In this document: piece by piece, positions 1 through 8,628 of the stretch
Layout of the letters: each line of letters starts with the position of its first letter
Position numbering within the stretch: position 1 is the first letter of the stretch
Assembly (NCBI GenBank): GCA_024643795.1
Contig: JAHEMF010000008.1
Coordinates: 1-64,000, forward strand
DNA length: 64,000 bases
DNA from: Bacteroidota bacterium
GTDB lineage: Bacteria; Bacteroidota; Bacteroidia; AKYH767-A; OLB10
Direction of reading: 5' to 3'
Program-made: the position numbers and the translations under genes
Notes under the pieces: generated by a model
Database searches by the model: none
Seen by the model: only the letters and a program-made list of their open reading frames with translations
Told to the model about the DNA's origin: nothing

Positions 1-222
1 TTATTTATCCGTCGCCTCATATCCGTCCCAACTTGACCTAAACGCTCTAGCCTCCCGATAGCTATCGGGATGAGCTAATCCCCCATTCATTTCTGGCGCT
101 ATTTATTTATCCGTCGCCTCATATCCATCCCAACTGGACCCAAACGCTCTAGCCTCCCGATAGCTATCGGGATGAGCTAATCCCCCATTCATTTCTGGCA
201 CTATTTATTTATCCGTCGCCTC
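1..222 (-). repeat. 102-bp tandem repeat with tRNA-like half
   Basis: Two full 102-bp units (1-102 and 103-204) are followed by the first 18 bases of a third (205-222). The array probably continues beyond the left edge. Each full unit contains the perfect 18-bp palindrome TCCCGATAGCTATCGGGA (53-70 and 155-172). Read on the minus strand, each unit also holds a tRNA-like 5' half, described separately. All three copies end, in one minus-strand frame, with the same residues EATDK and a stop, so the repeat may once have been a gene 3' end. No long ORF passes through it. The two full units differ at only a few bases, which implies recent duplication or homogenisation. Confidence 0.85.
43..84 (-). 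other. tRNA-like 5' half split by palindrome (copy 1)
   Basis: On the minus strand, GGGGGATTAGCTCA (84-71) has the layout of a tRNA 5' end: seven acceptor bases, TA at positions 8-9, then the D-stem GCTC and A14. After the palindrome comes GGCTAGAGCG (52-43), which fits the end of a D-loop followed by the D-stem partner GAGC and base 26. The 18-bp palindrome therefore sits where the D-loop middle would be. No anticodon arm, T arm or acceptor 3' strand follows. A second copy lies at 145-186. I read this as a tRNA-derived fragment, not a working tRNA. Confidence 0.55.
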
Positions 223-272
223 GTGACGTTCCAAATAGCTTTTACAATATTCCGGTCTCTTCAACAGGGCTG

Positions 273-280
273 CAAATATA
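273..280 (-). promoter_or_regulatory. -7 box reading into the tRNA-like repeat
   Basis: TATATTTG on the minus strand matches the Bacteroidota -7 consensus TAnnTTTG and points toward the repeat array. No clear TTG lies 17-23 bases upstream; a CTG sits near the expected spacing. It suggests that the array, and whatever lies left of the window, is transcribed leftward. Confidence 0.4.
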
Positions 281-343
281 GGGGCTTTATTACAATTTTA
301 ACAGCCCGTCATCTATTTCAGGAATTATTCTCAAATTTCGGAA

Positions 344-1489
344 ATGTACCAGCCATCTTATTGGGATAAAATCACATTTTTCGATAACCTGGATGTCATT
401 GTTATTGGCAGTGGAATTGTTGGACTCACAGCTGCCATACAACTATCATCACTCCACCCTTCCTTAAAAATACTGGTGTTAGAACAAGGACCGTTACCCT
501 ATGGTGCCAGCAACCGTAATGCTGGATTCGCTTGTTTTGGAAGCATCTCTGAGATCATGGACGACCTTAGCAAAGAATCGCCCGACTCAGTTTATAAGCG
601 AATTGAAAAACGATTTCGCGGAATAGAGGAACTGCGCAAATTATTGGGTGATGAAGCTATAGGCTATCAACGATCCGGAGGATGGGAGCTATTTACAACT
701 GATGATGTAGAATCGTATGAATCATGCCTGAATCGTATGGATGGTTTGAATAAAGATCTTTCTGAAATATTTGGAGGAGATGCATTCAAACCTGATGACA
801 AAAAAATTGTTGAGTTTGGTTTTGGTAATACAGCTCACATGATATATAATCCGTTCGAAGGTCAAGTAGATACTTCACGGATGATGCAGTCACTGGAATC
901 CATGGCCCGGTCGAAAGGGATTATGTTACTGAATGGTATAACTGTAAAAAATGTTGACAGGAAAAGTGAATACACCCTTTTGGAAACATCGCAAGGCTGG
1001 ACGTTCAGTTGCAAGGCATGCCTCATAGCTGTCAACGGATTTGCAAAAAATCTGATATCAACATCTGAGGTCCAACCCGCACGTTCACAAGTGCTGGTTA
1101 CCAATCCTATCACCGAGCTGAAAGTTCGTGGTACGTTCCATTACAATAAAGGGTATACCTATTTCAGAAATATCGGTGATCGCATTTTAGTGGGTGGTGG
1201 AAGAAACCTTGCAATGGAAGAGGAAAATACCAATGCATTCGGTACCACCGATATTATACAACAACATCTCGAAAATATGTTGCAGCAAGTTATCATACCT
1301 TCTAAGTCGTACACCATTCATTCACGCTGGAGCGGGATAATGGGGCTGGGCACTTCAAAAAATCCTGAAGTTAAAAAGTTGCAACAAGGTGTCTTCTGTG
1401 CTGTAGGCCTTGGCGGGATGGGTGTTGCTATTGGAACAGACACAGGATACCAGGCTGCAGAATTAGTGAGCAATGAATTATATAAATAA
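344..1489 (+). CDS. FAD-dependent oxidoreductase (D-amino-acid oxidase family)
   Basis: A 381-residue flavoprotein of the DAAO/DadA type (Pfam DAO). It begins with an ADP-binding beta-alpha-beta unit, VIVIGSGIVGLTAA (GxGxxG at about residues 22-27), followed by an acidic strand end (LEQG). Near the C-terminus a glycine-rich FAD segment (GLGGMGVAIGTDTG) is typical of the family. Such enzymes oxidise secondary or primary amines of amino acids, passing electrons to FAD and then to oxygen or a quinone; the substrate cannot be read from the sequence. There is no signal peptide, so it is probably cytosolic. It stands alone on the plus strand, 38 bases before the next gene. The family is clear and the exact reaction is not. 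Confidence 0.85.
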   Translation: MYQPSYWDKITFFDNLDVIVIGSGIVGLTAAIQLSSLHPSLKILVLEQGPLPYGASNRNAGFACFGSISEIMDDLSKESPDSVYKRIEKRFRGIEELRKLLGDEAIGYQRSGGWELFTTDDVESYESCLNRMDGLNKDLSEIFGGDAFKPDDKKIVEFGFGNTAHMIYNPFEGQVDTSRMMQSLESMARSKGIMLLNGITVKNVDRKSEYTLLETSQGWTFSCKACLIAVNGFAKNLISTSEVQPARSQVLVTNPITELKVRGTFHYNKGYTYFRNIGDRILVGGGRNLAMEEENTNAFGTTDIIQQHLENMLQQVIIPSKSYTIHSRWSGIMGLGTSKNPEVKKLQQGVFCAVGLGGMGVAIGTDTGYQAAELVSNELYK

Positions 1490-1527
1490 AATACTAATTT
1501 AACGGCTTCAACCTAAAACCTACCACT

Positions 1528-2043
1528 ATGAGTAACACTGTTAAATACGGATTATTTTACGGGATACTTCCTGCAGTTTTGATGTTGATAATTTACGCAC
1601 TAGGCATGAATCGCGAAATGAGTGTGCAAAATTATACCCAATGGATCTCACTTGCCATTTACTGTGCGGTGTTATTCCTGGGAATAAGAGCTGAACGCGA
1701 TGACGTACTGGGTGGTTATATTAAATTCGGTAAAGCTTTTGGAACAGGATTTAAAATAGTGCTTATAGGAACTGTGATAGGAACACTCATGAGCCTGCTG
1801 TATTTTATAGTGATCGATCCGGGATATCGCGATCACCTGATCTTATTGCAGGAACAAAAAATGATAGATTCTGGTACTCCACCTGAACAAATAGAAGCCT
1901 CAATGCCATATGTAGAGAAATTCATGACCCTTCCTATGATGATGGTGTTCAGCGTAGTCGGCAGCCTGCTCATTGGCTCGGTGATAACCTTAATTTCTTC
2001 TGCAATTCTTAAAAAGGAAGACCCGAATGAAATGGTTGGGTGA
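1528..2043 (+). CDS. DUF4199-type membrane protein
   Basis: A 171-residue protein with four predicted membrane segments, at about residues 7-25, 36-52, 74-95 and 135-160. Between the second and third is the polar stretch YIKFGKAFGTGFK. A longer loop between the third and fourth carries charged and proline-rich sequence (GTPPEQIEASMPYVEKF). This layout, with basic residues before helix 3, matches DUF4199, an uncharacterised inner-membrane family common in Bacteroidota. Function is unknown. It lies 38 bases after the oxidoreductase and could share its transcript. Confidence 0.75.
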   Translation: MSNTVKYGLFYGILPAVLMLIIYALGMNREMSVQNYTQWISLAIYCAVLFLGIRAERDDVLGGYIKFGKAFGTGFKIVLIGTVIGTLMSLLYFIVIDPGYRDHLILLQEQKMIDSGTPPEQIEASMPYVEKFMTLPMMMVFSVVGSLLIGSVITLISSAILKKEDPNEMVG

Positions 2044-2061
2044 GGAAGTGGGGATTTTGAA

Positions 2062-2190
2062 GTGCGAAGGACGAGGTTAAAAGTACGAGGGGCGAGGGAT
2101 GAGGTGAGAAGTTAGATGTACGAGGTGAGAAATACGAGGGGCGAAGTACGAGGGGCGAAGTGAGAAGTTAGATGTACGAGGTGCAAAGTT
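2062..2190 (+). repeat. Degenerate purine-rich GTACGAGGGGCGAAG-type repeat
   Basis: Short variants of GTACGAGG(T/G)G(C/A)GAA(G/A) run one after another between the DUF4199 gene and the four-helix-bundle gene. A 24-base segment beginning GTGAGAAGTTAGATGTACGA is present twice exactly, at 2104-2127 and 2160-2183. A related block in the opposite orientation lies on the other side of the four-helix-bundle gene (2819-2852). Confidence 0.75.
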
Positions 2191-2295
2191 ATTACCAAAG
2201 AATAGGTTGCATTGAATATAAGGGATATAAGGTATTAGGTTTTTTACGGATTACTTTAATTAATATCCGGTTCATTTTCAGAATCGCTTTTAAGT

Positions 2296-2679
2296 ATGCA
2301 ATATAAATTTCAAATGGAGGAACGATTGATCACTTATTCAGTGTCAATAATCAATCTCACCACACATATCAAAAAAAACAAAGCAGGAATTCATTTGTCA
2401 GATCAACTTGTTCGTTCTGGCACATCCGTGGCACTGAACTATGCGGAATCCATTGATGCTGAGTCTCGCAGAGATTACTTGCATAAAACCAAGATTAGCT
2501 TGAAGGAACTCAGAGAGACATATACTTGCTTGAAAATAATCCAAAAAGCGGATTTGATTTATAACCCAGATGCAATAACTAAAATATTATCAGAAACAGA
2601 TGAATTGGTTTCGATCTTTGTCAGTAAAGTGAAAAAACTAAAGCAAAATCCAGAACAAGGCAACTCTCAAAACTTGTGA
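2296..2679 (+). CDS. Four-helix bundle protein (23S rRNA IVS type)
   Basis: A 127-residue small helical protein of the S23/IVS family (TIGR02436-like). Diagnostic stretches are LTTHIKKNKAGIHLSDQLVRSGTS, with the QLVRSGTSVALNYAES core at about 36-52, and DAESRRDYLHKTKISLKELRE at about 54-75, followed by a helical tail. In some bacteria relatives are encoded inside intervening sequences of 23S rRNA. The diversity-generating-retroelement accessory protein Avd has the same fold. In Bacteroidota they also occur as isolated chromosomal genes of unknown role, as here. No rRNA or reverse transcriptase is nearby. It is flanked by purine-rich repeats in opposite orientation, which suggests that it arrived as a unit. 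The family is well supported and the function is unknown. Confidence 0.85.
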   Translation: MQYKFQMEERLITYSVSIINLTTHIKKNKAGIHLSDQLVRSGTSVALNYAESIDAESRRDYLHKTKISLKELRETYTCLKIIQKADLIYNPDAITKILSETDELVSIFVSKVKKLKQNPEQGNSQNL

Positions 2680-2818
2680 CTATAATAGACTAAAGCTTAA
2701 TCTATCATATTATATAGCTTTACAAAAAAAAAGCCTTCATTTACCAATTATCCTTCATGTCTGTAATAAACAGTGCTGGATAGTTTTATTTTTTATCACG
2801 AATCTGTTACAATTAGAG

Positions 2819-2852
2819 AACCTCGAACATCTCACCTCGTACTTCGCACCTC
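2819..2852 (-). repeat. Purine-rich repeat, inverted copy
   Basis: On the minus strand this reads GGAGGTGCGAAGTACGAGGT and continues with GAGATGTTCGAGG. It is clearly the same repeat family as 2062-2190 but in the opposite orientation. It ends directly against the stop codon of rocD (2853). Confidence 0.65.
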
Positions 2853-4088
2853 CTATTTCTGTATCTCCTCAATTGATCGCTTAATAATCGCAACACACTC
2901 CATCATCTGTTCTTCAGTAATCACAAGTGGTGGTGCAAAACGAATAATATCACCGTGTGTTGGCTTTGCGAGTAAACCATGCTCTGCCATTTTTAAACAC
3001 ACATCCCAGGCATCTTTCCCGTTTACAGGTTTTATAACAATGGCATTCAAAAGGCCTTTACCTCTTACAACGGTGATCATGTCAGATCCAATATTCCTTA
3101 ATTCACGGCGAAGTATCTCTCCTAATCTGGCAGCATTATCGGCCAAGCTTTCATCTTTTAAAATCTTCAACGATTCCATGGCGACAGCACAAGCCAAGGG
3201 ATTACCACCATAAGTTGATCCATGTTCACCGGGCTTGATACACAACATGATCTCATCATCAGCCAAAACAGCACTCACAGGCAGCACCCCACCCGACAGA
3301 GCTTTTCCTAAAAGCAGAATGTCAGGCCTCACACCTTCATGATCGCATGCCAGCATCATTCCTGTACGTGCAAGCCCTGTCTGTATCTCGTCAGCTATGA
3401 ACAACACATTGGCATCCTTACACAAGTGTGCAGCAGCTTTCAGAAAACCTTCATCAGGCACCACTACTCCTGCTTCACCCTGAATAGGCTCTACCATGAA
3501 GCCAGCTACATTAGAATCACTCAGTGCTTTACGCAGGCTTTCGATATCATTATAAGGTATTACTTCAAACCCCGGCAGATAAGGCCCGAAGTTGGTCCGC
3601 GAATCCGGATCAGTAGATGCGGATATAGCACCAAAAGTGCGACCGTGGAAATTACCCGTACAAACAATGATCCTTGCTTTGTTTGACTCAATTCCTTTTA
3701 CCTCATACGCCCACTTACGGCACAACTTAAGTCCCGTTTCAACAGCCTCCACACCCGAGTTCATTGGCAGCACCTTGTCGTATCTAAAATAACCTGTAAC
3801 ATACTCTGCATATTCACCTAAAAGGTTGTTGTGGAAGGCTCTTGATGTTAAAGTAAGCTTTGATGCCTGGTCTACAAGTGCCTTTATGATGCGTGGATGA
3901 CAATGTCCTTGATTGACTGCTGAATAGGCAGAAAGAAAATCATAATATCTTTTACCCTCTACATCCCATACAAATACACCTTCACCTTTTGATAAAACAA
4001 CGGGTAACGGATGGTAGTTGTGCGCTCCAAACTTATGTTCCAACTCCATGGCCTGACTACTGGACAAAACATCGATCATATTGTTCAT
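2853..4088 (-). CDS. rocD: Ornithine--oxo-acid aminotransferase
   Basis: A 411-residue class III PLP aminotransferase. It transfers the delta-amino group of ornithine to 2-oxoglutarate, giving glutamate 5-semialdehyde for proline and glutamate metabolism. Visible landmarks are the N-terminal [10 protein letters not shown] segment, the cofactor region CTGNFHGRT (about 143-151), the PLP aspartate in [11 protein letters not shown] (D233), the Schiff-base lysine in LLGKALSGG (K262), and [15 protein letters not shown]. Length and motifs fit ornithine aminotransferase better than acetylornithine aminotransferase, though the two are related. A -7 box, TATATTTG (4096-4103), ends seven bases before the ATG, so the leader must be very short. 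Confidence 0.9.
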   Translation of the reverse strand: MNNMIDVLSSSQAMELEHKFGAHNYHPLPVVLSKGEGVFVWDVEGKRYYDFLSAYSAVNQGHCHPRIIKALVDQASKLTLTSRAFHNNLLGEYAEYVTGYFRYDKVLPMNSGVEAVETGLKLCRKWAYEVKGIESNKARIIVCTGNFHGRTFGAISASTDPDSRTNFGPYLPGFEVIPYNDIESLRKALSDSNVAGFMVEPIQGEAGVVVPDEGFLKAAAHLCKDANVLFIADEIQTGLARTGMMLACDHEGVRPDILLLGKALSGGVLPVSAVLADDEIMLCIKPGEHGSTYGGNPLACAVAMESLKILKDESLADNAARLGEILRRELRNIGSDMITVVRGKGLLNAIVIKPVNGKDAWDVCLKMAEHGLLAKPTHGDIIRFAPPLVITEEQMMECVAIIKRSIEEIQK

Positions 4089-4095
4089 TTTTTTA

Positions 4096-4103
4096 CAAAT
4101 ATA
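4096..4103 (-). promoter_or_regulatory. -7 box of rocD
   Basis: TATATTTG on the minus strand, seven bases upstream of the rocD ATG. No clear TTG lies at -33. Confidence 0.55.
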
Positions 4104-4127
4104 GAAAGTATTGCGGTGTGGTAAAAG

Positions 4128-6485
4128 CTAGCGGATCACATGTATAAAACCTCGCGCAAACTCAGGTTTACCAGTATTATAGCCTTGGTATTCGATCCTG
4201 AAAACATAAACCCCTTCCGGAACTTTAGTGCCATTGAAAGTACCATCCCACCAGTTATAGATACTACCATTGAATATTTCCTGCCCCCACCTGTTATAAA
4301 CAGCAACTGACCCATCCTTTACATAGTTGGATGATATGGTCCAGTAGTCGTTTATACCGTCTCCGTTAGGAGTAAATGCATTAGGTGCATAAATAAATGG
4401 TACCTGCTCCAGAACAATTTCATTAGAACGGCTTTGAGCATCAAAACCTCCTGCACCTTCAAAAGCAATAATACGATAACCAAATTGCCCAAACAAAGGC
4501 TCGGGAAGCTCATGGTAATATTCGTAAGGAATGGACGTGATGGAATTTAAAGGTTCCCAGATCCCGGCATTTCCGTTACTGACCTCTAACTCATACCTGT
4601 CAGTGCCGCCCAGCCAGTTATTGTATGTATTCCATTCGGTAAAGTTCACCAATGGTTTAGCTTCACCTTGTATATGAATGGTGCATGCTTCATTGCTAAC
4701 CGGACTTTCATTACCACACCAGTCAGCATTTTGAAGGTAATAACAGTATGATGATGACCCGGTGTTAACTCCTGATATCATAATAGAATCAAATCCGGGG
4801 TATTGAATTGTATTCACAAGTGAGTAAGAAGATGATATATTATTTTGTTTCTGATAAAGGTAAAATGTAGAATAAGGTCCATCCGGAAAATGCTCCCACT
4901 TAAGTTTTATGGTGTTAGGAGAAGTTACTGTTACATATTCAATGTAATTCTGTTTAGAGTTGATCTGAGAAACTGAACAAATGGTATCGGATGCAGGTCC
5001 TTTTACTCCGCAATCATTAACTCCTTTGATATAATAGCAATAATCATTTGTGGTATTGGCAAAAGCAGAATTATCTGTATAACTGCGGACCGTATCATTA
5101 CTTATGTTAGCAATAACACTATATGGCCCTCCATTGGTTGAGCGGTACACTTCATATCTGTCAAAATATCTGGGAATGATTGACGAGTCGCTCCAAACTA
5201 CTTTCAATTGATCATTTGTAATCAGTCGGCTGCATAAAATATTTGCCGGACCAAATACCGGCATCGGATTCACCATAATTGCTATGGAATCTTTGGTTGT
5301 AAATGGTAACGGACAACCATTATCCACTACCGTGTACACCAGATAATACGGATCATCATCGGCCTGACCACACTGTGTTATCCAGCAAAAATCACTTTCC
5401 ACCAGGCTACTACCTGTGTCAACTGTTGCAGTTGCGTAGGGAGGAGTTGTACCTCCGCCACCAAGTACATTACCTGAAACCGACAATATCATACTGTCTG
5501 CATCCAGGTCTTCATAATAAAACTTACGGCATAAGGTGTCGGTTTCGTATATATTAAAAGTGAGAGGAGTGTTATATGGTGTAAGGTTAGGTGGTTGGTT
5601 CAGACAAATAATGCTGCTTATCTCTATCTCACGGCGTATCAATCCTATCTGCACACCGTTACGATACTCTCTCACCTCCACAGCTACAGCATACAATCCA
5701 CTCAAGTCTATCACTGCATTCAGAAAACCTGTTGTGGGATCCACTGCCAGCGGCGTGTTACTGCCGAACATGTTGCCAAGGTTATAGCCAGGATTCCAAT
5801 CTACTGTAGGGTATGGTCCCGGCACCTGGTATGTAAGTGTAGGACTCGGACTACCCGTTAAAGGATATCCCAAAGTTCCTGCTAAGGGAGCGGCAGCAGA
5901 ATAAACCAACACATCCCCGTCAGGGTCAGTTGCTGAATAGTCGAATGTGAAAGGTTGTTCTTCACAAACGTAAGGAAGTGGTTCAAAGTCGAAGGTAGGA
6001 CTTGAATTAATGATGGCCGGATCCGGGATCTCCATATAAAAAACGATTCCGGTATTCAATCCATTCTTTATATTAACGATACCTCCATTTCTGCAACAAC
6101 GCTGCCATGTAATGTAATATCCGTTTGGGTTGGATGGCAATGACAGGGTATCAATATACACACCCACTTCTGCACACACATCAGGTGGCGGTGCGCAAAC
6201 AGTACCGGGCATCGTGAGTGGTGCCAGATATACAGAGTCAATAAGCGTAACTGTAGAATCAATAATGGCATTGGTACCTTGTTCAAAAATTCCAATATTT
6301 ATCTGAGTGTCAAATGGAGCCATTGCCGCACAATCGCGATACAACTTCAGGGTGATCTCAAAATTATTTCCCGAAAGCCTTTTATAAGTGAAGTCACCTC
6401 CTACTATATGCGAAGCAAGTGCCCCTGTAATGCTGAACAGGAACACACTCATAAAAAATAATATTTTGCATATTCGCAATGACAT
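4128..6485 (-). CDS. T9SS type B sorting domain surface protein
   Basis: A 785-residue secreted protein. A Sec signal peptide (about 1-25) ends before ASHIVGGDFTYK. The next ~300 residues contain conserved cysteine motifs (LKLYRDC, WQRCCRN) and are shared with the 2440-residue protein at 32284. The middle resembles fibronectin III-like strands (DRYEVYRSTNGGPYS and similar). The last ~90 residues form the gliding-motility-associated C-terminal domain (CHU_C, T9SS type B signal): YAPNAFTPNGDGINDYW, VYNRWGQEIF, WDGTFNG, VPEGVYVFRI. It should pass the outer membrane through T9SS and stay on or near the surface. Its promoter diverges from that of rlmD. The ligand is unknown. Confidence 0.85.
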   Translation of the reverse strand: MSLRICKILFFMSVFLFSITGALASHIVGGDFTYKRLSGNNFEITLKLYRDCAAMAPFDTQINIGIFEQGTNAIIDSTVTLIDSVYLAPLTMPGTVCAPPPDVCAEVGVYIDTLSLPSNPNGYYITWQRCCRNGGIVNIKNGLNTGIVFYMEIPDPAIINSSPTFDFEPLPYVCEEQPFTFDYSATDPDGDVLVYSAAAPLAGTLGYPLTGSPSPTLTYQVPGPYPTVDWNPGYNLGNMFGSNTPLAVDPTTGFLNAVIDLSGLYAVAVEVREYRNGVQIGLIRREIEISSIICLNQPPNLTPYNTPLTFNIYETDTLCRKFYYEDLDADSMILSVSGNVLGGGGTTPPYATATVDTGSSLVESDFCWITQCGQADDDPYYLVYTVVDNGCPLPFTTKDSIAIMVNPMPVFGPANILCSRLITNDQLKVVWSDSSIIPRYFDRYEVYRSTNGGPYSVIANISNDTVRSYTDNSAFANTTNDYCYYIKGVNDCGVKGPASDTICSVSQINSKQNYIEYVTVTSPNTIKLKWEHFPDGPYSTFYLYQKQNNISSSYSLVNTIQYPGFDSIMISGVNTGSSSYCYYLQNADWCGNESPVSNEACTIHIQGEAKPLVNFTEWNTYNNWLGGTDRYELEVSNGNAGIWEPLNSITSIPYEYYHELPEPLFGQFGYRIIAFEGAGGFDAQSRSNEIVLEQVPFIYAPNAFTPNGDGINDYWTISSNYVKDGSVAVYNRWGQEIFNGSIYNWWDGTFNGTKVPEGVYVFRIEYQGYNTGKPEFARGFIHVIR

Positions 6486-6531
6486 ACCTTTGGGGGTGGC
6501 TGTAATTCGCTTTTCAATTAGCGATACCTAA

Positions 6532-6548
6532 CAAATATAATATTTTTG
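6532..6548. promoter_or_regulatory. Divergent -7 boxes (surface protein gene / rlmD)
   Basis: TATATTTG on the minus strand (6532-6539) serves the 785-residue protein gene, and TATTTTTG on the plus strand (6541-6548) serves rlmD. The two -7 boxes are separated by one base, so the two start sites compete for the same short region. The rlmD ATG follows its box after only eight bases. Confidence 0.55.
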
Positions 6549-6556
6549 CACCTCAT

Positions 6557-7972
6557 ATGAAAGGCAAAGTCATTGAAAATATAGCAGTTATAGATATTGC
6601 AGACAAAGGACAGTCTGTAGGAAGGGTAAATGATTTGGTGGTTTTTATGGACGGTGGCGCAGTACCGGGTGATGTTGTGGACGTTAGGATCGTAAAAAAA
6701 CGCAAGGGATACCTTCAGGGAAAAATTACACAATTCCGACAATATTCATCCATGCGAACCACACCCTCATGCGAACATTTTGGGGTTTGTGGTGGATGTA
6801 AATGGCAGAACCTTTCCTATGAAAACCAACTTCAATACAAAGAAAAGTCGGTGAAGGATGCAGTTGAAAAAATTGGCGGTTTTAACCCTGCTTTGGTAAA
6901 AGAGATCATTGGATCTGAAGATATCTTTGAATATAGGAACAAGCTTGATTATTCGTTTACACACAAACGTTACCTGCTTGAATCAGAGATGTCAGAGTTT
7001 GAACGCAACGATCTTCAGGGAGTTGGATTTCATGTTCCGGGTAAGTTCAATAAAGTTGTTGACATCAATAAATGCTGGCTTCAGGATGACCTCTCTAATC
7101 GCATAAGGCTATTTGTAAAGGACAAAGCACTTGAATTAAGTGTACCATTCTACGACGCCAAAGCGCAGTCGGGGGTTATGCGATCGCTCATCATCAGAAA
7201 CACTACACTCAATGAGTGGATGGTTGTTGTGGTTTTCAGAGAAGATCATGATAATGTTATTCAACATATCATGAGCAGTATCAAAGATACTTTTCCCGAG
7301 ATCACCTCATTGTTCTACATGGTGAATCCAAAACTCAATGACACTATCTACGACATCGATCCAGTTTTATTTAATGGTAAAGATCATATTACTGAAAAGA
7401 TAGGTGACTTGAAATTCCGGATCGGTGTGAAATCATTTTTCCAGACCAACTCACGGCAAGCACAGTTGCTCTATAATATCGCGCGTGATTTTGCCGATTT
7501 AAAAGGCGATGAAATTGTATATGACCTTTATACCGGCACAGGCACCATTGCAGCTTTTGTTTCACAAAAGGTTAAACATGTTTATGGAATTGAATCGGTA
7601 CCTGAAGCCATTGAAGATGCAAAGATCAACTCTGATATCAACGGGATAACCAACACAACATTCTTTGCGGGCGATATGGTTAAGATCCTAACTCCCGAGT
7701 TCATTCACTCACACGGTTATCCGGATGTTATCATTACCGACCCGCCACGCCCGGGTATGCATGAAAAGGTATGTGAAACCATTATGCAGGCAGGCGCATC
7801 TACTATTGTATATGTGAGTTGCAACGCGGCAACAATGGCAAGAGATATTAAGATCATGTCTGATAAATATGATCTTATAAAAGTGCAACCGGTTGATATG
7901 TTCCCACACACTTCACATGTGGAATGTGTGGCCTTGTTAACTTTAAAAAAACAACATGAAACCACTGGATAA
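6557..7972 (+). CDS. rlmD: 23S rRNA (uracil-C5)-methyltransferase
   Basis: A 471-residue enzyme of the TrmA/RlmD family that places a 5-methyl group on a uridine of 23S rRNA using S-adenosylmethionine. It starts with a TRAM RNA-binding domain (about 1-60, with GAVPGDVVDVRIVKKRKGYLQG). An iron-sulfur cluster site follows: CEHFGVCGGCKW (C72, C78, C81), with C173 as likely fourth ligand. The C-terminal Rossmann domain has DLYTGTGTI, DPPRPG and the catalytic cysteine in VYVSCNAATMARD (C422). The family is certain. Which uridine (1939, 747 or both) cannot be told, so the symbol follows common annotation. It overlaps the next gene by 17 bases. Confidence 0.88.
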   Translation: MKGKVIENIAVIDIADKGQSVGRVNDLVVFMDGGAVPGDVVDVRIVKKRKGYLQGKITQFRQYSSMRTTPSCEHFGVCGGCKWQNLSYENQLQYKEKSVKDAVEKIGGFNPALVKEIIGSEDIFEYRNKLDYSFTHKRYLLESEMSEFERNDLQGVGFHVPGKFNKVVDINKCWLQDDLSNRIRLFVKDKALELSVPFYDAKAQSGVMRSLIIRNTTLNEWMVVVVFREDHDNVIQHIMSSIKDTFPEITSLFYMVNPKLNDTIYDIDPVLFNGKDHITEKIGDLKFRIGVKSFFQTNSRQAQLLYNIARDFADLKGDEIVYDLYTGTGTIAAFVSQKVKHVYGIESVPEAIEDAKINSDINGITNTTFFAGDMVKILTPEFIHSHGYPDVIITDPPRPGMHEKVCETIMQAGASTIVYVSCNAATMARDIKIMSDKYDLIKVQPVDMFPHTSHVECVALLTLKKQHETTG

Positions 7973-8537
7973 AAAATATTGGGAAAGCAGATATGAAGAT
8001 CAACTCACGGGTTGGGATACAGGTGAAATCACTACACCGTTAAAGACTTTTATAGATTCATTAAAGGACAAAAACATAAACATCCTCATACCCGGTGCCG
8101 GTAATGCCTACGAAGCGGAATACCTCTTCAATAATGGATTTAAAAATGTAACAGTGGTTGACCTGGCCGAACAGCCATTAAAAAATCTTAAAGAGCGTTG
8201 CCCCGGTATGGATGATTCACGTTTGATCCAGACCGACTTTTTTGTACATGACTCGCAATATGATCTTATTCTTGAGCAAACTTTTTTTTGCGCCCTCGAC
8301 CCTTCATACCGCAGCAAATATGCCTTTAAAATGCACCAGCTCCTAAAACCGGGTGGCTTGCTGGCAGGACTACTTTTTGACTGCCCGTTCGATGGTGGAC
8401 CTCCTTTTGGAGGCAGTGCGGACGAATACAGGAAGTATTTTGAACCGTACTTCAACCTGAAGGTCTTTGAAACCTGCCGTAACTCCATAAAACCAAGGGA
8501 AAACAGGGAGATTTTTATGATACTGGTAAAAAAATGA
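7956..8537 (+). CDS. TPMT-family SAM-dependent methyltransferase
   Basis: A 193-residue methyltransferase with the thiopurine S-methyltransferase-like fold. The opening WESRYEDQLTGWDTGE is typical of the family. The SAM-binding motif I is ILIPGAGNAYEAEYL (about 43-57), motif II is VTVVDLAEQPL, and LKPGGLLAGLLFDCPFDGGPPFGGS (about 126-150) forms the later active-site region. Relatives methylate thiol, halide or small anionic acceptors; the acceptor here is unknown. It is translationally coupled to rlmD by a 17-base overlap. Confidence 0.8.
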   Translation: MKPLDKKYWESRYEDQLTGWDTGEITTPLKTFIDSLKDKNINILIPGAGNAYEAEYLFNNGFKNVTVVDLAEQPLKNLKERCPGMDDSRLIQTDFFVHDSQYDLILEQTFFCALDPSYRSKYAFKMHQLLKPGGLLAGLLFDCPFDGGPPFGGSADEYRKYFEPYFNLKVFETCRNSIKPRENREIFMILVKK

Positions 8538-8600
8538 CCCTGTGTTAATAATTTGAAGCTCTATTACGTTTTAAAAGTGCTCTCAAACAAGGCTATTGAC

Positions 8601-8608
8601 TAATTTTG
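8601..8608 (+). promoter_or_regulatory. -7 box of the NlpC/P60 gene
   Basis: TAATTTTG lies 20 bases before the ATG at 8629. It overlaps the longer in-frame start at 8596, and this is the reason for choosing the shorter start. Confidence 0.5.
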
Positions 8609-8628
8609 CGGGCTGTATTACACTAAAT

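Noticed and set aside
43-186. Working tRNA genes in the left-edge repeat
   Set aside because: Only the acceptor 5' strand and D-arm are present; no anticodon arm, T arm or matching acceptor 3' strand follows, and the D-loop is filled with a palindrome.
1-222. CRISPR array
   Set aside because: The 102-bp unit is repeated end to end without spacers of different sequence, and there are no cas genes.
2773-3213. 146-codon plus-strand frame antisense to the rocD 3' end
   Set aside because: It runs opposite a clear aminotransferase gene and partly through the purine-rich repeat; its sequence has no family resemblance.
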